A stretch of DNA of 64,000 nt. Source: Gigaspora rosea. Taxonomy: Eukaryota > Glomeromycota > Glomeromycetes > Diversisporales > Gigasporaceae. The notes beneath the pieces were generated by a model. The model did no database searches and was not told where the DNA came from. It saw only the letters and a program-made list of their open reading frames with translations. Shown here one piece after another: positions 45,619-56,896 of the stretch. Location of the stretch: assembly GCA_003550325.1 (NCBI GenBank), contig QKWP01000771.1, positions 98,761 to 162,760 of the forward strand. The letters run 5' to 3'. The position numbers were made by a program, and so were the translations under genes. Within the stretch, counting starts at the first letter, position 1, and each line of letters starts with the position of its first letter.

Positions 45619-46301
45619 CTTCCTCTATATAAGCAAAATTGCTTTCCCAACATTTTTGATTAATATATCAAAGTAGGTTTAGACTGCTGTTTTTTGTATT
45701 TTTCAGTTTTTTGCTTTTATTTCTTGTTTTGCTTCACCAGCAATCATCAAAATTTTATAATTTGATTGGAGGCTGATTATATTATTTGATTCCGCTTTAG
45801 ACGTCCCTTATTTGGGATAAATCCCAAATCAGTATTTACATATAAGAATTTGGGATTTTTAGCTGTAATATAGATTACATACCGAAAGTGTTTGATATTA
45901 TGGCAAATTAAACACATTTTGCGAAACCTAGTAAATACTATTTGGGTTTCTACCAAATCCCAAACTAGTAGGTTTAGGGTGCAACCCTATTGATAACCCA
46001 AACAGAATAATTTCTATATCTGTTTCTGCTTTACAATTATCTTTTTATTACAAGTAATTATACTTTTACATTTTTATTTATATAAAAAAATAACATTATA
46101 TAATAATATAGTTCATTCAAAATCTCAATTCATGTGTTACAATAGTAAAAATTCTTCACTGCAGGTAGAACAGTCCTTGAACTAGACTAAATTAGGACCA
46201 GTCCATGGACCAGTTTATAAAATTTGGTCCAGTTTGTGGTCCACTGTTTAGACCCAGTCTTTTGAACCAAGACCAGACTAGGGTGGACCATAACATTCTT
46301 A

Positions 46302-47418
46302 GTAAATTGACCTTCTTATTTTAAATAAAGTTGTTCACAATATAAACTTACACATACCCTAAAATTTTGATGAAATTTAAATAAATTTTTATTAATTGAC
46401 TTTTACAAAATACGTTTCTATGAAAAAATTTAAATTTTTTTTATAGAAATATATTTTGTGAAAGTCAATTAATTGATAATCCGCTTGTCAACTAGAGAAT
46501 AGGTGAAATGTAGCGTTTTCCATCTAAAATGTTTTTTTTACTATGTTAACAATACATGTCACTAATTGAAAGTTGTAGAGCTCATCAAGATGCATCTAAC
46601 GGTGGTTAGAACATCCAAATTGGCCTAGTAGAAGGCGAAATATCATCGAAAAGCATTGGCTGACTATATAAAAATCTGTAACAGAAATCTTATATAAAAA
46701 TCACTATAGGCAAAATGTGGCATGCTTCCATCTAAAACTTTTTTCTTACTGTTAAAAATACACGCCCACTAATTGAAAGTTGTAGAGCTTGTCAAGATGC
46801 ATTTAACGGTGGTCAGATATCCAAATCGGCCTAGTGGATGGCGAGATATCATCGAAAAATGATTGGCTGACCATATAAAATCTCTATGTGAACTATGTTT
46901 GTTTACATAGAGATTTTATATAGTCAGCCAATCGTTTTTCGATGATATCTCGCCATCCACAGGGCCGATTTGAATGATCTAACCACCATTAGATGCATCT
47001 CAATGAGCTCTACAACTTTCAATTAGTGGGCATGTATCTTTAACTTAGTAAGAAAAGGTTTTAGATGGAAGCATGCCACATTTCGCCTATAGTGATTTTC
47101 ATATAGGATTTCCATCATGGATTTTTATATAGTCAGCCAATCATTTTTTGACGATATCTTGCCATCCACTAGGCCAATTTGGATTATCTAGCCACCGTTA
47201 GATGTGTCTCGACGATCTCTACAACTTTCAATTAGTGGACATGTGTCATTAACTTAGTAAGAAAAAAATTTAGATGGAAGACACCACATTTTGTCTATTC
47301 TCCAGTTGGCAGGCGAATTATCAATTAATAAAAAGTTATCTAAATTTCATTAAAGTTTTAGAGTATGTATAATTTTATATTGCGAACAACTTTATTTAAA
47401 GTAAGAAGGATAATTTAC
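46302..47418. mobile_element. element P, 1.1-kb foldback of inverted 200-bp units
   Basis: Terminal arms GTAAATTGACCTTCTTATTT and the complement of GTAAATTATCCTTCTTACTT. Inside, two direct units of about 200 bp (46500-46690, 46700-46890) face two inverted units (46900-47095, 47100-47290). Each unit has GAAAGTTGTAGAGCT, TGCATCTAACGGTGGT and GGCTGACTATATAAAA words. No coding frame. Confidence 0.7.
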
Positions 47419-47421
47419 TTA

Positions 47422-49822
47422 GGGGAGCGCCAGAAATCACCTGATTAGGGTTTCACTAAGTAGCTGACCCCCCTACCCCCACCTGATAATTTTCTAAGCA
47501 TTTGATTGGTTAAAATTTAATAATATATATATATATATTAAAAATTGGATAACTTTTGATCTACTGGTCTGTTTTGGGTGATTCAACTACCAAAATGTTC
47601 GTCTCAGTGAGATGATTCTAACAAGCCCAAAATCATCAAAATCCAATCACAGGATCCCAAGATCGTTCAACTTTTGTGTAATTTTAATAGTAATTTTTAA
47701 AATTACTAAGTAAATTTATTTTTTATATTGAGTCTGGTCTGGGTCTGGTCCGAAGTCTGCAAACTGGTCTGAATCTGAATATATTTATATGTATTTTTTG
47801 GTGCTGAACAAGTTTACTTAGTGCATTTTATTAGATTAAATTAGTAAAATTTTATGAATCATAAGTTTTATAGAATTTTATTAATAAAATTCTATAAATT
47901 CTTATAATTCGCAAATTTTTATTAATTAATTCTAACAAAATGCACTAAGTAAACTTGTTCAGCACCTAAAAATGTATCAAAACGGCTGGTTTGTTTTTAT
48001 TTTACTTGAAATTTAGAGATTTGATGCACAATTTTGGATTTTTGATCAAAAAAGTCAAATTTTAACATCTTATCTCCAAATTTCAAGTAAAATAAAAACA
48101 ACCCTGCCGATTTAATGTATTTTTAGGTATTGAATAAGTTTACTTAGTGCATTAATTTAGAAATAATTAGCAAAATATTGTGAATAATAAGATTTTATAG
48201 AATTTTATTAGTAAAATTCTATAAAATCTTAAAATTCACAAATTTTTATTAATTAATTCTAACAAAATGCACTAAGTAAACTTGTTCAGCACCTAAAAAT
48301 GCATTAAAACGGCTGTTTAGTTTTTATATTACTTGAAATTTGGAGAAAAGATGCATAATTTTGGATTTTTGATCAAAAAAGTCAAATTTAAGCATCTTTT
48401 CTCCAAATTTCAAGTAAAATAAAAACAACCCTGCCGATTTAATGTATTTTTAGGTGCTGAACAAGTTTACTTAGTGCATTTTGTTAGAATTAATTAATAA
48501 AAATTTGCGAATTATAAGATTTTATAGAATTTTATTAATAAAATTCTATAAAATCTTATGATTCATAAAATTTTACTAATTAATTCTAACAAAATGCACT
48601 AAGTAAACTTGTTCAGCACCTAAAAATACATTAAATCGGCAGGGTTGTTTTTATTTTACTTGAAATTTGGAGAAAAGATGCTTAAATTTGACTTTTTTGA
48701 TCAAAAATCCAAAATTATGCATCTTTTCTCCAAATTTCAAGTAAAATAAAAACAACCCTGCCGATTTAATGTATTTTTAGGTGCTGAACAAGTTTACTTA
48801 GTGCATTTTGTTAGAATTAATTAATAAAAATTTGTGAATTATAAGATTTTATAGAATTTTATTAATAAAATTCTATAAAATCTTATGATTCACAAAATTT
48901 TACTAATTAATTCTAACAAAATGCACTAAGTAAACTTGTTCAGCACCTAAAAATACATTAAATCGGCAGGGTTGTTTTTATTTTACTTGAAATTTGGAGA
49001 AAAGATGCTTAATTTTGACTTTTTTGATCAAAAATCCAAAATTATGCATCTTTTCTCCAAATTTCAAGTAAAATAAAAACAACCCTGCCGATTTAATGTA
49101 TTTTTAGGTGCTGAACAAGTTTACTTAGTGCATTTTGTTAGAATTAATTAATAAAATTTTGCGAATTATAAGATTTTATAGAATTTTATTAATAAAATTC
49201 TATAAAATCTTATGATTCATAAAATTTTACTAATTTAATCTAATAAAATGCACTAAGTAAACTTGTTCAGTGCCAAAAAATACATATAATTATATTCGGA
49301 CTCAGACCAGTCTGCAGATTTCAGACCAGACCCAGACCGGACTCATAGTTGTGTCTGGTCTGAAGTCAGTCTGAGTCTGGTCTGATCCCGGACCGGACCC
49401 GGACCAGACCAGACCTGGATTGGACCTAGTCTCAATGAGACGAATCGAATGGTACCAAAATAATCTGATTCTGATCGATATGGCACGTGGTATTCATCAT
49501 AGAACTTAGGTGCACTGAATTAGATATATCTAATTATTAATTGTTTATAGAATACAAATCTTTGTTGATATTAGGATCCTGTGATTAGAATTTAGTGATT
49601 TTAGGCTTGTTAGAATTGTCTCACTGAGGCGAACATTTTGGTAGTTTAATCATCAAAATGGACTGGTGGATCAAAAGTTATTCAATATTAAAAATTATAT
49701 ATATATAATAATATATATAAATATATATTTATATATATTATATATATTATATTATATATAGGACCTGATAATTGCTCTACCCCCCACCTACCTAAAAAAT
49801 CAGGTGATAAATGGCGCTCCCC
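47422..49822. mobile_element. element G, PIF/Harbinger-like ends, 2.4 kb
   Basis: Ends GGGGAGCGCCAGAAATCACC and the complement of GGGGAGCGCCATTTATCACC, flanked by TTA (47419-47421 and 49823-49825). Subterminal blocks (GATCTACTGGTC, CCAAAATGTTCG) are inverted between the ends. The inner palindrome at about 47731-49345 is rich in TCTGGTCTGGGTCTGGTC and encloses the tandem array. Confidence 0.75.
47797..49272. repeat. tandem array of about 328-bp double-hairpin monomers
   Basis: About four and a half monomers, starting near 47797, 48125, 48452, 48779 and 49107. Each has hairpin 1 (GGTGCTGAACAAGTTTACTT to its complement, about 165 bp) and hairpin 2 (CGGCAGGGTTGTTTTTATTT to its complement, about 150 bp). 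The middle units are nearly identical and the outer ones more diverged. No reading frame. Confidence 0.8.
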
Positions 49823-50057
49823 TTAGTATTATAAGGCACTTACCTTATAGCCAAAGTTGTATTTCGTCAGAATATCTCTCAAATTGCTTTTATATTTTTT
49901 ATGCAGCACTTAATTGATGATATCTTGTGATCCAGTGATCAGAATTCGATTATCTTTGCACCATTTAATTCATCTCAATGAGTTAAATCGAATGGTATAA
50001 AAATTATCTAATTTTGATTATTGTATTACAAGATATTCTAAATTCGTCAAATTACCC

Positions 50058-50875
50058 TACCCCGACCCACAGGTCCTTGGTATTCATTTCATAAACCAGG
50101 ATTATACACATGTTCAAATTCTCTAAACATCTATCAATGCTATTATAACATGATTCACACCTTAGATTTTAAATAAGCTAACATCTATTCGCAGTTGTAT
50201 ACTGTAAGTATGTATGTTGATACTGTATTATATGTTGCAGAACTATGAATCAAAATCAATGTTTACAGTATGTAACCTGATTTAAGTGCAACGGATATCA
50301 AAAATGTAACTTTTAAGAGTGCCTATATAGTATTAGAATTAGATATTAGATTAGATATTAGATAAACAACTTCGTCTCTAACTTCTACACGATATTTGCA
50401 TCATTTAAGAGCATATCTGTTTTGGTAAGTTGTACAAATACACGTATTATCGGTACATCGTGGCTAAATAATTAAAAGCCATTTTTAAACCAGCAAACCA
50501 TATCGAACCATGTAAATTGGACATATTTATCAAAAACAAGATATTTCTATGCAAACATGTCCAACAACCTTAATCCACATGCGCAAATTCTTTGGACATT
50601 CCTAATTCACATTTTTAGATAATCAAATGCCAAAGAAGGAACTTTAAAGAACGCTTGGTTGCAATAATATACTCTTACAGGATATAACTTGATTTAAGCG
50701 TAACAGACATCAAAAATGTAACTTTAAAGGTGGATGGCACACGATGTTCTTTTAATATATAGTATATAAGATATAAGATACTGTACGTCTCAAAATAAAA
50801 AAAATTCAATTGCACTTTGCCATTTTGATATAAGCTGTTTGTGAATATTTCATATTAGGTAGTGTAACTATTAAG
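50058..50875. other. intergenic, no gene
   Basis: AT-rich. Two similar blocks (about 50270-50350 and 50690-50770) share TAACxTGATTTAAG, ATCAAAAATGTAACTTT and a run of TAGATATTAGA-like words. Nothing coding. Confidence 0.35.
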
Positions 50876-51073
50876 GTGGGAGAGCGTATACGTTTAACCG
50901 GTTTAACTCTAATAGTTACAAAGCTTGATAAGCTTCATACATTATTATTACAATCATTAATTTATAGTAATGTTCCATTTCGATTTGTTGAAAATCCATT
51001 TTTTGCTCTATTTTTGAAAAAATTACATTCAAGTTATAAGGGCGCTGACATTGTTACGAAGAAAAGAAGTTGA
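50876..51073 (+). pseudogene. fragment of a hAT-like transposon protein
   Basis: A 65-codon open stretch with no ATG start reads LLLQSLIYSNVPFRFVENPFF followed by LFLKKLHSSYKGA. The pattern L..A..YS.IPF.FV.NPFF...F..L...Y is typical of the N-terminal half of DUF659/hAT-type proteins abundant in these fungi (recognised from memory, not searched). Stops or frame changes follow at 51071. Only a remnant. Confidence 0.45.
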
Positions 51074-51337
51074 AAATAGGTATAGTATGTGATGTTAAAC
51101 GAGGAATAATGGAAGGTCGATATCGAAGAAATAGATTATGAGCACGTGAACAAGGTTTAACATAGGAAAGTACAACAGATTATGCGATAGTTTTATTCAA
51201 CAAATTTTTACGATAAAGGGCTATTCAGCTTTTACACTAGCTTACTTCCTTTATTGTGTAGGGAAAATAGAGGGAAAAACTATGCCTTTATTGAAACTGA
51301 ATTGGTTCGTTTATATACATTCAAATTAATTAGTGGA

Positions 51338-51425
51338 CACGTTAACGTGCTAATTGGCACGGTAACGTGTTGTTTGACACGCTACGTGCTAACACAACTA
51401 AGCCTAGCACGTTGACGTGCTATTG
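51338..51425. repeat. cluster of CACGTTAACGTGC palindromes
   Basis: Five to six copies of CACGnTAACGTGC-like words in both orientations within about 90 bp, in otherwise AT-rich DNA. Could be a decayed foldback element. Confidence 0.5.
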
Positions 51426-51521
51426 AGAATGTTTATAATCCGCGCCCCATACGTGCTACACGTGAAGATTTTACAAAAAGGGGTGATTATATGTCGATCA
51501 TCAAGTTTACACGAATTCTGA

Positions 51522-51677
51522 ATAGGTGAGCAGATCCGTATAGTATAGACCGAATTTTTAAATCTATACTATACTGATCCGGTGTAATATATATTAGGGT
51601 TAGGGTTAGGAATTATAGCTGATCGGTATACTATAGATCTTAAATTTGGCCTATACTATACGGATTTGCTCACCTAT
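51522..51677. mobile_element. foldback MITE, about 156 bp
   Basis: Ends ATAGGTGAGCAGATCCGTAT and the complement of ATAGGTGAGCAAATCCGTAT. The centre contains ATTAGGGTTAGGGTTAGG, a telomere-like triplet also seen in the 3525-4226 foldback. No target duplication is clear. Confidence 0.6.
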
Positions 51678-52283
51678 ACCATACTGATCTGCTATAATCT
51701 CTGAATGAATTATACAAAAATAGAAATGAAGTTATCTATCTACCCTAATTGGAAATTCGAATCTCTAATGTCACAATTTCGAATTGTGACAGTAGCAACT
51801 ATATGATTAATGTTGCTGAATTTGGTGAAAAAATTCAATTGCACTTTAATTTTTGATTTTCTGAATGAATAAAACTTTGATCGAATATATATTGGCACTC
51901 ACCTGATCAAATCGATCAACTTTTTTTCTTTGAATTTATAATTAAAATAAAAAAGAGTTGGTCAGACGAGTGCCAAAATATTTTTGATCAATTGTATACA
52001 AAATTGTAAAAATTAATGATCTACATGGGTGTGGCAATACCAAAAAGTACCAATTCCCTAATTGTATCATAAACGTTCATTTGCATAATTAAAGAAGATA
52101 AAAAAATTTACACAAAATTTTTAGGCCACGCAAAGTTAATTTTTCGTTTTGCATAACCTGCCGACCCAATTTTTCAAAAAAAATTTTTTTTTTTAAATTT
52201 CAATTGTGCCAATTATTCCGTTTTTTGCTATTTAAATTTCCAGCTTCGGCCACGACATTTATTTATACTACTACTCTTTAATT
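51678..52283 (+). other. intergenic, upstream of the protease gene
   Basis: AT-rich. TTATTTATACTAC about 25 bp before the ATG at 52284 is TATA-like. No other gene. Confidence 0.35.
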
Positions 52284-53518
52284 ATGAGATATTTTTTTAT
52301 CCTAATAAATTTACTATTATTTCTTTTTAAATTCCAAAACCTTTCTATGGTTCAAGCTCGAGAAGAACCATTAACAGAATTATGGGGCATTAAAAATCAA
52401 GATACTCCACTATATCTAGAAAGAGAGAGATTTTTAGCATCGGGTGATGGAATCATAAAACCATTCCTATCTGATTCAAGATTTGGAGGAACTTACATTG
52501 ATGTGAAAAAAAATAAAATAATTATTAATACAGTGGATCAAAATATGATTCCATATATAAGAAATTTATCTGAGATACAAACATACTTAGATGTGTTATC
52601 ATTTAAACCAGTAGACAAATCATTAAACACTTTACAAACCTCGCTTGATGAAATATCTACCCTAGCTAGTTAGTAATGCAGAAAATGTAATTTTTGGGCA
52701 TTTTTCCAGAAGACAATAATATTGTTATACATATGTTTGAAGAAGATAAAGAAACTAATCAAGCGTTTATAAATGATGTCGAACAATATGGACCAAAAAT
52801 AATATTTCATCCGGAAGAAATATTATCAAATACTGAAATTAGTATGAATAAACGTAGTATAGATATTCTGTTATCAGGTGGAGATGGTTTATTTAATCAA
52901 AAACTTACAGGATGCTCAATAGGTTTTTTGGCAAAAGCAAATAATGAAACTAAAAACTATATTGTAACAGTTGAACATTGTAGAATAGATGACGAAGATG
53001 AAACTAAATTTTTCTATAGAGCCTGGAATAAACCGCATACGATTGAATTAGTTGGATTAATGTTGCCTATTGTGAATAAAATTTATGACTTTGGATTAAT
53101 CGATTTAAATAATATGAGTAAATCTTTCAAACCATTACCTTCTATAAGGAATAATGATTCTGAACAATTTCCTCTGTTATCTCTCATTGATGGTACGCCC
53201 GTATTAAGTCATGGTGTTCATTTGTGTAAGTCTGGTTATAGCACACATGTTACTTGTGGGTTCGTAAAAGCATTTGATGTGATTTATTATGTGGGAGATG
53301 GGGAACTTTATAGTGATTTAATTATGACAAGTATGAATGGCCGTCAAGGTGATAGTGGAGGGACAGTATTTGCTTATTCCGATTCGAATACAGTGATTCT
53401 AAATGGTATTTATGTTGCGGAAATTGGGGAAAATGGAAATGCTAATAGCATGATTTTGCCATTAAGTATGATTATCGAGCATAGTAATGTAGAACCTATT
53501 ACAGCCAACAAAATTTAG
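52284..53518 (+). CDS. secreted S1-type serine protease-like protein, frame disrupted or tiny intron
   Basis: The first frame (52284-52673) starts with a signal peptide (FFILINLLLFLF) and a prodomain-like region. The second frame runs to 53518 and carries a chymotrypsin-like protease: His in IVTVEHC, Asp in YDFGLIDL, Ser in NGRQGDSGGTVF. These are the three catalytic positions in order. The enzyme would hydrolyse peptide bonds outside the cell after prodomain removal (family knowledge). The frames join at about 52665-52700. Either a 41-nt GT-AG intron (52670-52710, GTTAGT to CCAG) is removed, which keeps frame (LA then KDNNIV), or two close indels broke a continuous exon reading SNAENVIFGIFPEDNN. 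The second view fits the conserved-looking residues inside, and would make this a recent pseudogene. Confidence 0.7.
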
Positions 53519-54076
53519 TGTCTTCAAAATTAAACCACAGGTAAATTTTTATCATTAGAAAAAAAAAGACTGTAATTTCACTCCTATTTCATTCTCTGAT
53601 TTCAATATTTTAAACCTCAAATAAAATCTTAAATTTCCATTTATTTTTGAAATAAAATTTAGAATTTCACATTCAAAATTTAAAAAATATCAATAGTATT
53701 TTTGAATATTAAAATAGCATATAATTTAATATTTCACTGATGATTATTAATTTAGTTATTAGATGCGATGCATCCAATAAATAAATCTTGTTTTTTATTA
53801 ATAGTATCAACATATTTCACAGACAATTTATTTCGCAGAGAATTAAATTACAGGCAAGGTTATTTTATAGTCGATTAATTCACGGATAATTTTGTATCAT
53901 AAACAGTTAGTTCACCAACATCTGATATCACAGATAAATTAATTCTAGTCAAAACATTAAAACGCAATTGTCTTCAAGAATTCTTTAAAATTCTTTAAGA
54001 ATTCTTTCTAGAAGAATTTTTTTTCTTTTAAATTCTTTAAGAATTTTTTTTTCTTTAAAATTCTTTAAAATTCTTA
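53519..54076. other. intergenic, no gene
   Basis: AT-rich. Contains TTATTAGATGCGATGCATCCAATAA (about 53757-53781), related to the hairpin at 9373-9398, and a TTCTTTAAGAATT repeat (53980-54075). Confidence 0.35.
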
Positions 54077-54175
54077 CCCACCACCTCCCCACCCACCCAC
54101 CCTTGAAAAGATTCGAACTCGGGCACTGACCCTTGAAATTTTTTCAAACTCCATTGCCACTAAGTTGGCGATTTA
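54077..54175 (-). repeat. possible tRNA-derived SINE head
   Basis: On the minus strand, an A-box-like CTTAGTGGCAATGG is followed about 40 nt later by a B-box-like GAGTTCGAATC. No complete cloverleaf forms, so it is not an active tRNA gene. CCCACCCACCCACC-type sequence follows. Confidence 0.3.
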
Positions 54176-54364
54176 TTTTAAACTCCGACTTAGTGTCAAC
54201 TTTTAAAAAACTCAGAATTCGCATTTTCGAGAAGCTAAGTAAAATTCAAACTCCGACTTTCAGAGTTTTTAAACTCCGCCCAAAAATAGAGATCAGATTT
54301 CGTGTCCCTATGAAAATGGTTGGGTCACACAAAAATTCACACTCTGACAGACCAAGTTTGGGTC

Positions 54365-54935
54365 GGGTCATTTAACCTTTGAACCAATATCGGGTTCAAA
54401 TGAACCAATTTCGGATTCATGAACTAAGATCGGGTTTAAATGAACCAAGATCAAGTTCAAATCCAAATCGGGTTCAAGAACCAAAATCGGGTTCAAATGA
54501 ACCAAATTGGGTTCAATGAACCAAGACCGGGTTCATTTGGACCCAGACCGGGTTCAAATGAACCAAGATCGGGTTCAAACGAACCAAGATCGGGTTCAAG
54601 AACTAAGATCGAGTTTAAATGAACCAATCGGGTTCTTTTGAACCAAGATCGGGTTCATTTGGACCAAGATCGTGTTCAAATGAACCAAGACCGGGTTCAA
54701 GTGAACCAAGATCGGGTTCAAGAACCAAGATTGGGTTTACATGAATCAAGGTCGGGTCCATTTGACCAATATCGGGTTAATTTGGCCCAGGACCGGGTTC
54801 ATTTGAACCAAGACCGGGTTCAAATGAACCAAGATCGGGTTCAAGAACCAAAATCGTGTTCAAATGAACCAAGTCGGGTTCTTTTTAACCAGTCAGGTAC
54901 ATTTTGAACCAAGATCGGGTTCATTTTGAACCCTA
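54365..54935. repeat. GAACCAAGATCGGGTTCAAAT minisatellite, about 570 bp
   Basis: Twenty-plus degenerate units of 18-24 bp. Each GGTTCAAATGAACC is itself a palindrome. The plus strand reads NQDRVQM-type peptide repeats in two frames (54440-54622, 54638-54907), but without a start context, signal or conserved partner, so I treat it as a repeat. GC is higher than in the flanks. Confidence 0.75.
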
Positions 54936-54944
54936 ATAAAAATA

Positions 54945-55025
54945 TTAAAACACTAGCCCGCGGCAACGCCCCTAACACTAGTTATCTATTATATTAAAGC
55001 CGTCCGTCACGCTATCGACCAATCA
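54945..55025. mobile_element. Helitron-like 3' end abutting a Helitron-like 5' end
   Basis: CCCGCGGCAACGCCCC followed by CTAG (54978-54981) resembles a Helitron 3' terminus. Four bases later TCTATTATATTAAAG with CCGTCCGTCACGC resembles a 5' terminus. Similar 5' starts lie at 59952 and 60229. No Rep/helicase gene in the window. Confidence 0.4.
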
Positions 55026-55579
55026 GAAAATTCAACGTAGTATTTCCTGTTTACTGAATATATAAATTGCCGATCATTATAATACCATACTTGTGATTTT
55101 CTTCGGATAACTCTTTATCCGAAAGGTTGTAACCTTTAACAAAATCTAATAACCGGTTTTATATACAGTTATATCCGGATATAATATAATGTATCAATCA
55201 AATAAAACTCTATATTGATTAATATAAAAAAAAAGATTTATGCATAAAGTTTGTACTTTGTACATTCTATTCTAACTTACGTATTCGTCAGGTGCCAAAC
55301 AAAGAGATCTAGGCGTATTTCGGAAATAAATAAGAGTTTAAAAAATCTTATTTGTGTATCAAAATTTTGAATCGGAAAATGAATGGGAATGTTTAGAGAC
55401 TCCCATTTGACGAAATAAGTAAAAAAAAATTTTATTATGCAGATCAAACTATTTAATAATAATAAAACGATGTTAGAAGCAGTATCGATTAACAATAAAA
55501 TAATTTATGATAATGAAGATCATATTAATAAGTGTATTCAAATTTTAATTAAAAAATAAGTAAGATTTGTACATTATTA
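55026..55579. other. intergenic, no gene recognised
   Basis: Includes the inverted relative (55090-55190) of 33780-33910. A plus-strand stretch before the TAAG at about 55558 has coding-like composition but no recognised motif. Confidence 0.35.
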
Positions 55580-56035
55580 TTGCTCGTCTCGTCGTGTGCC
55601 CCTTCCTCGCACACAACAGTCGTGACCAACCTTCATAACTACAGTCACATCCTCTTATGCAAACGACGTTATACAGTATGGGATAGGGTCGCGGAGCAAG
55701 CCGCAGGACGTCACGTGAGCAGATCTTTTCGAGGATATTTATTCGATCTCTTTGTTGTTTCTTTTCTTCATTTTTCGCGACAAGTCCAGTGACCCTGTAG
55801 TTCTGTATCGCCCCCTCTGCCCAACCTCTCTCTTCTTCCCCTCATCTTTCTTCTTTCTTTTCCTTTTCGGGCGTGGTGGGGGGGATATCTGGACACAAAT
55901 GTCGAGCAGAAAAATCAAAGAACAAAGAGATCGATGCAGATCATCAGGTTACCTAAAATACCATTTCGTCAGTGATCTGCTGTCACACGGAAAGTCCGGT
56001 GACTCGCAATAATGTCCCGCCTTGTGACTTCGTTC
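55580..56035. other. GC-rich island, no recognised gene
   Basis: Clearly richer in GC than the rest of the window, with a pyrimidine tract (about 55820-55870) and GTGGGGGGG. Frames of 70 and 86 codons overlap (55580-55792, 55752-56012) but show no family signature. Possibly foreign, contaminant or exonic sequence of an unrecognised gene. Confidence 0.35.
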
Positions 56036-56302
56036 ACAAGCGGATCATCTCTACGTCTTCAAAATAAGATTTACGAATTTTAATTCTGAAACCCCTTATT
56101 ATTATAATGTTCCACATCATTCCTGAATTTATGTTGATTCTCAATTGGAATGCTTCGCATCATTTCTGAATTTATGTTTATTCTCAATTGGAATTGTTAT
56201 TCGTGAATCGTGAAATGTCATTTGTCATTTTAGAACCGCTATCCATTTATCAATTAATAAAAAAAAAGCGAAAATAATAATAATAATAATAAAGTAAAAA
56301 CA

Positions 56303-56342
<40 letters not shown>

Positions 56343-56896
56343 ACGCGAATAAAAATGAATCACTAAATATTAAATGCTAACTTTTCATACATTAAAGAAA
56401 TAAATTCGAATATTCATATATATTTTAACAATGTAATTAATATTTTTTGCATTCCCCGCGTAGAATACATCCGCATTTGTTTTTCGGCAACAGCAGGAAT
56501 CTGGTCGGGTGTCTTGTCTAACCCGAATCTAATATGAAGATAATTACCAAAATTTTTTTTTTTTTAAAAAAAAACAAATTTATCTTTTCCAGGTTTTTTC
56601 ATGACCTTCATGCTCAACCTGGTGGTAGCACAGATTATTTCGTAAAATTTCCGACATAACAAACTTGCATCCCCAAGTTATTCCTATCTGTAATATAAAC
56701 AAGCAAATATTAAAATCATGTTCTTATTTAAAATACATTAAATTTATGATGTAGTTAAGTTTTACACCGGCTGATGCTAGAATATATATATAACGGTAAT
56801 GATAGCCTAATTTAATGTAAAAAAAATTAAGCATGAAAATTTTTCTGCCATAAATAAACCAAATGCTTTTCTATTAAAAGGTCAGAACGATGCCAT
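56036..56896. other. intergenic, no gene
   Basis: AT-rich. A direct repeat of TTCTGAATTTATGTTxATTCTC lies near 56120-56190. An AAAT tetranucleotide run occupies about 56305-56342. Confidence 0.4.

Larger units (their letters stand above)
45339..45807. mobile_element. element X inside C, 469 bp
   Basis: Left end GGACATCTAAAAAAGAGACAA, right end GCTTTAGACGTCC, with the 8-bp duplication TTATTTGG (45331-45338 and 45808-45815). It is homologous, inverted, to the better-kept copy at 62815-63093, sharing GGTTTAGACTxCxGTTTTTT and ATATAAGCAAAATTGC. X carries two insertions, D and E, absent from that copy. Confidence 0.75.
44411..45989. mobile_element. element C (hAT-like) inside B
   Basis: Ends TAGGGTTGTGCCCAAACC and the complement of TAGGGTTGCACCCTAAACC. 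Flanks CTGATAAC (44403-44410) and TTGATAAC (45990-45997) match at seven of eight bases. Contains element X. Confidence 0.75.
44130..46301. mobile_element. element B (hAT-like) inserted at the left tip of element P
   Basis: Ends TAGGGATGTTATGGTCCA and TGGACCATAACATTCTTA. The 8-bp duplication GTAAATTG lies at 44122-44129 and 46302-46309. Subterminal words (GGTCCAG, GACCAGTC) are inverted between the ends. The target is the first eight bases of element P. B itself contains C. Confidence 0.8.
43897..50057. mobile_element. outer foldback element A of a nested cluster, 6.2 kb
   Basis: Arms of about 230 bp: left from GGGTAATTTGACAAATATAG to GTGCTTTACGATACTT (44121); right from AGTATTATAAGGCACTTACC (about 49824) to GTCAAATTACCC. 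Between the arms are at least seven further elements, described separately. No transposase was found anywhere in the cluster. The ends match well but no target duplication is obvious. Confidence 0.75.

Noticed and set aside
47797-49272. CRISPR-like array
   Set aside because: Monomers are long, contiguous and palindromic with no unique spacers, no cas genes, and a eukaryotic context.
54440-54907. Repeat-protein gene reading NQDRVQ
   Set aside because: No initiator context, the frame changes between blocks, and no conserved flanking domain; better explained as a minisatellite.
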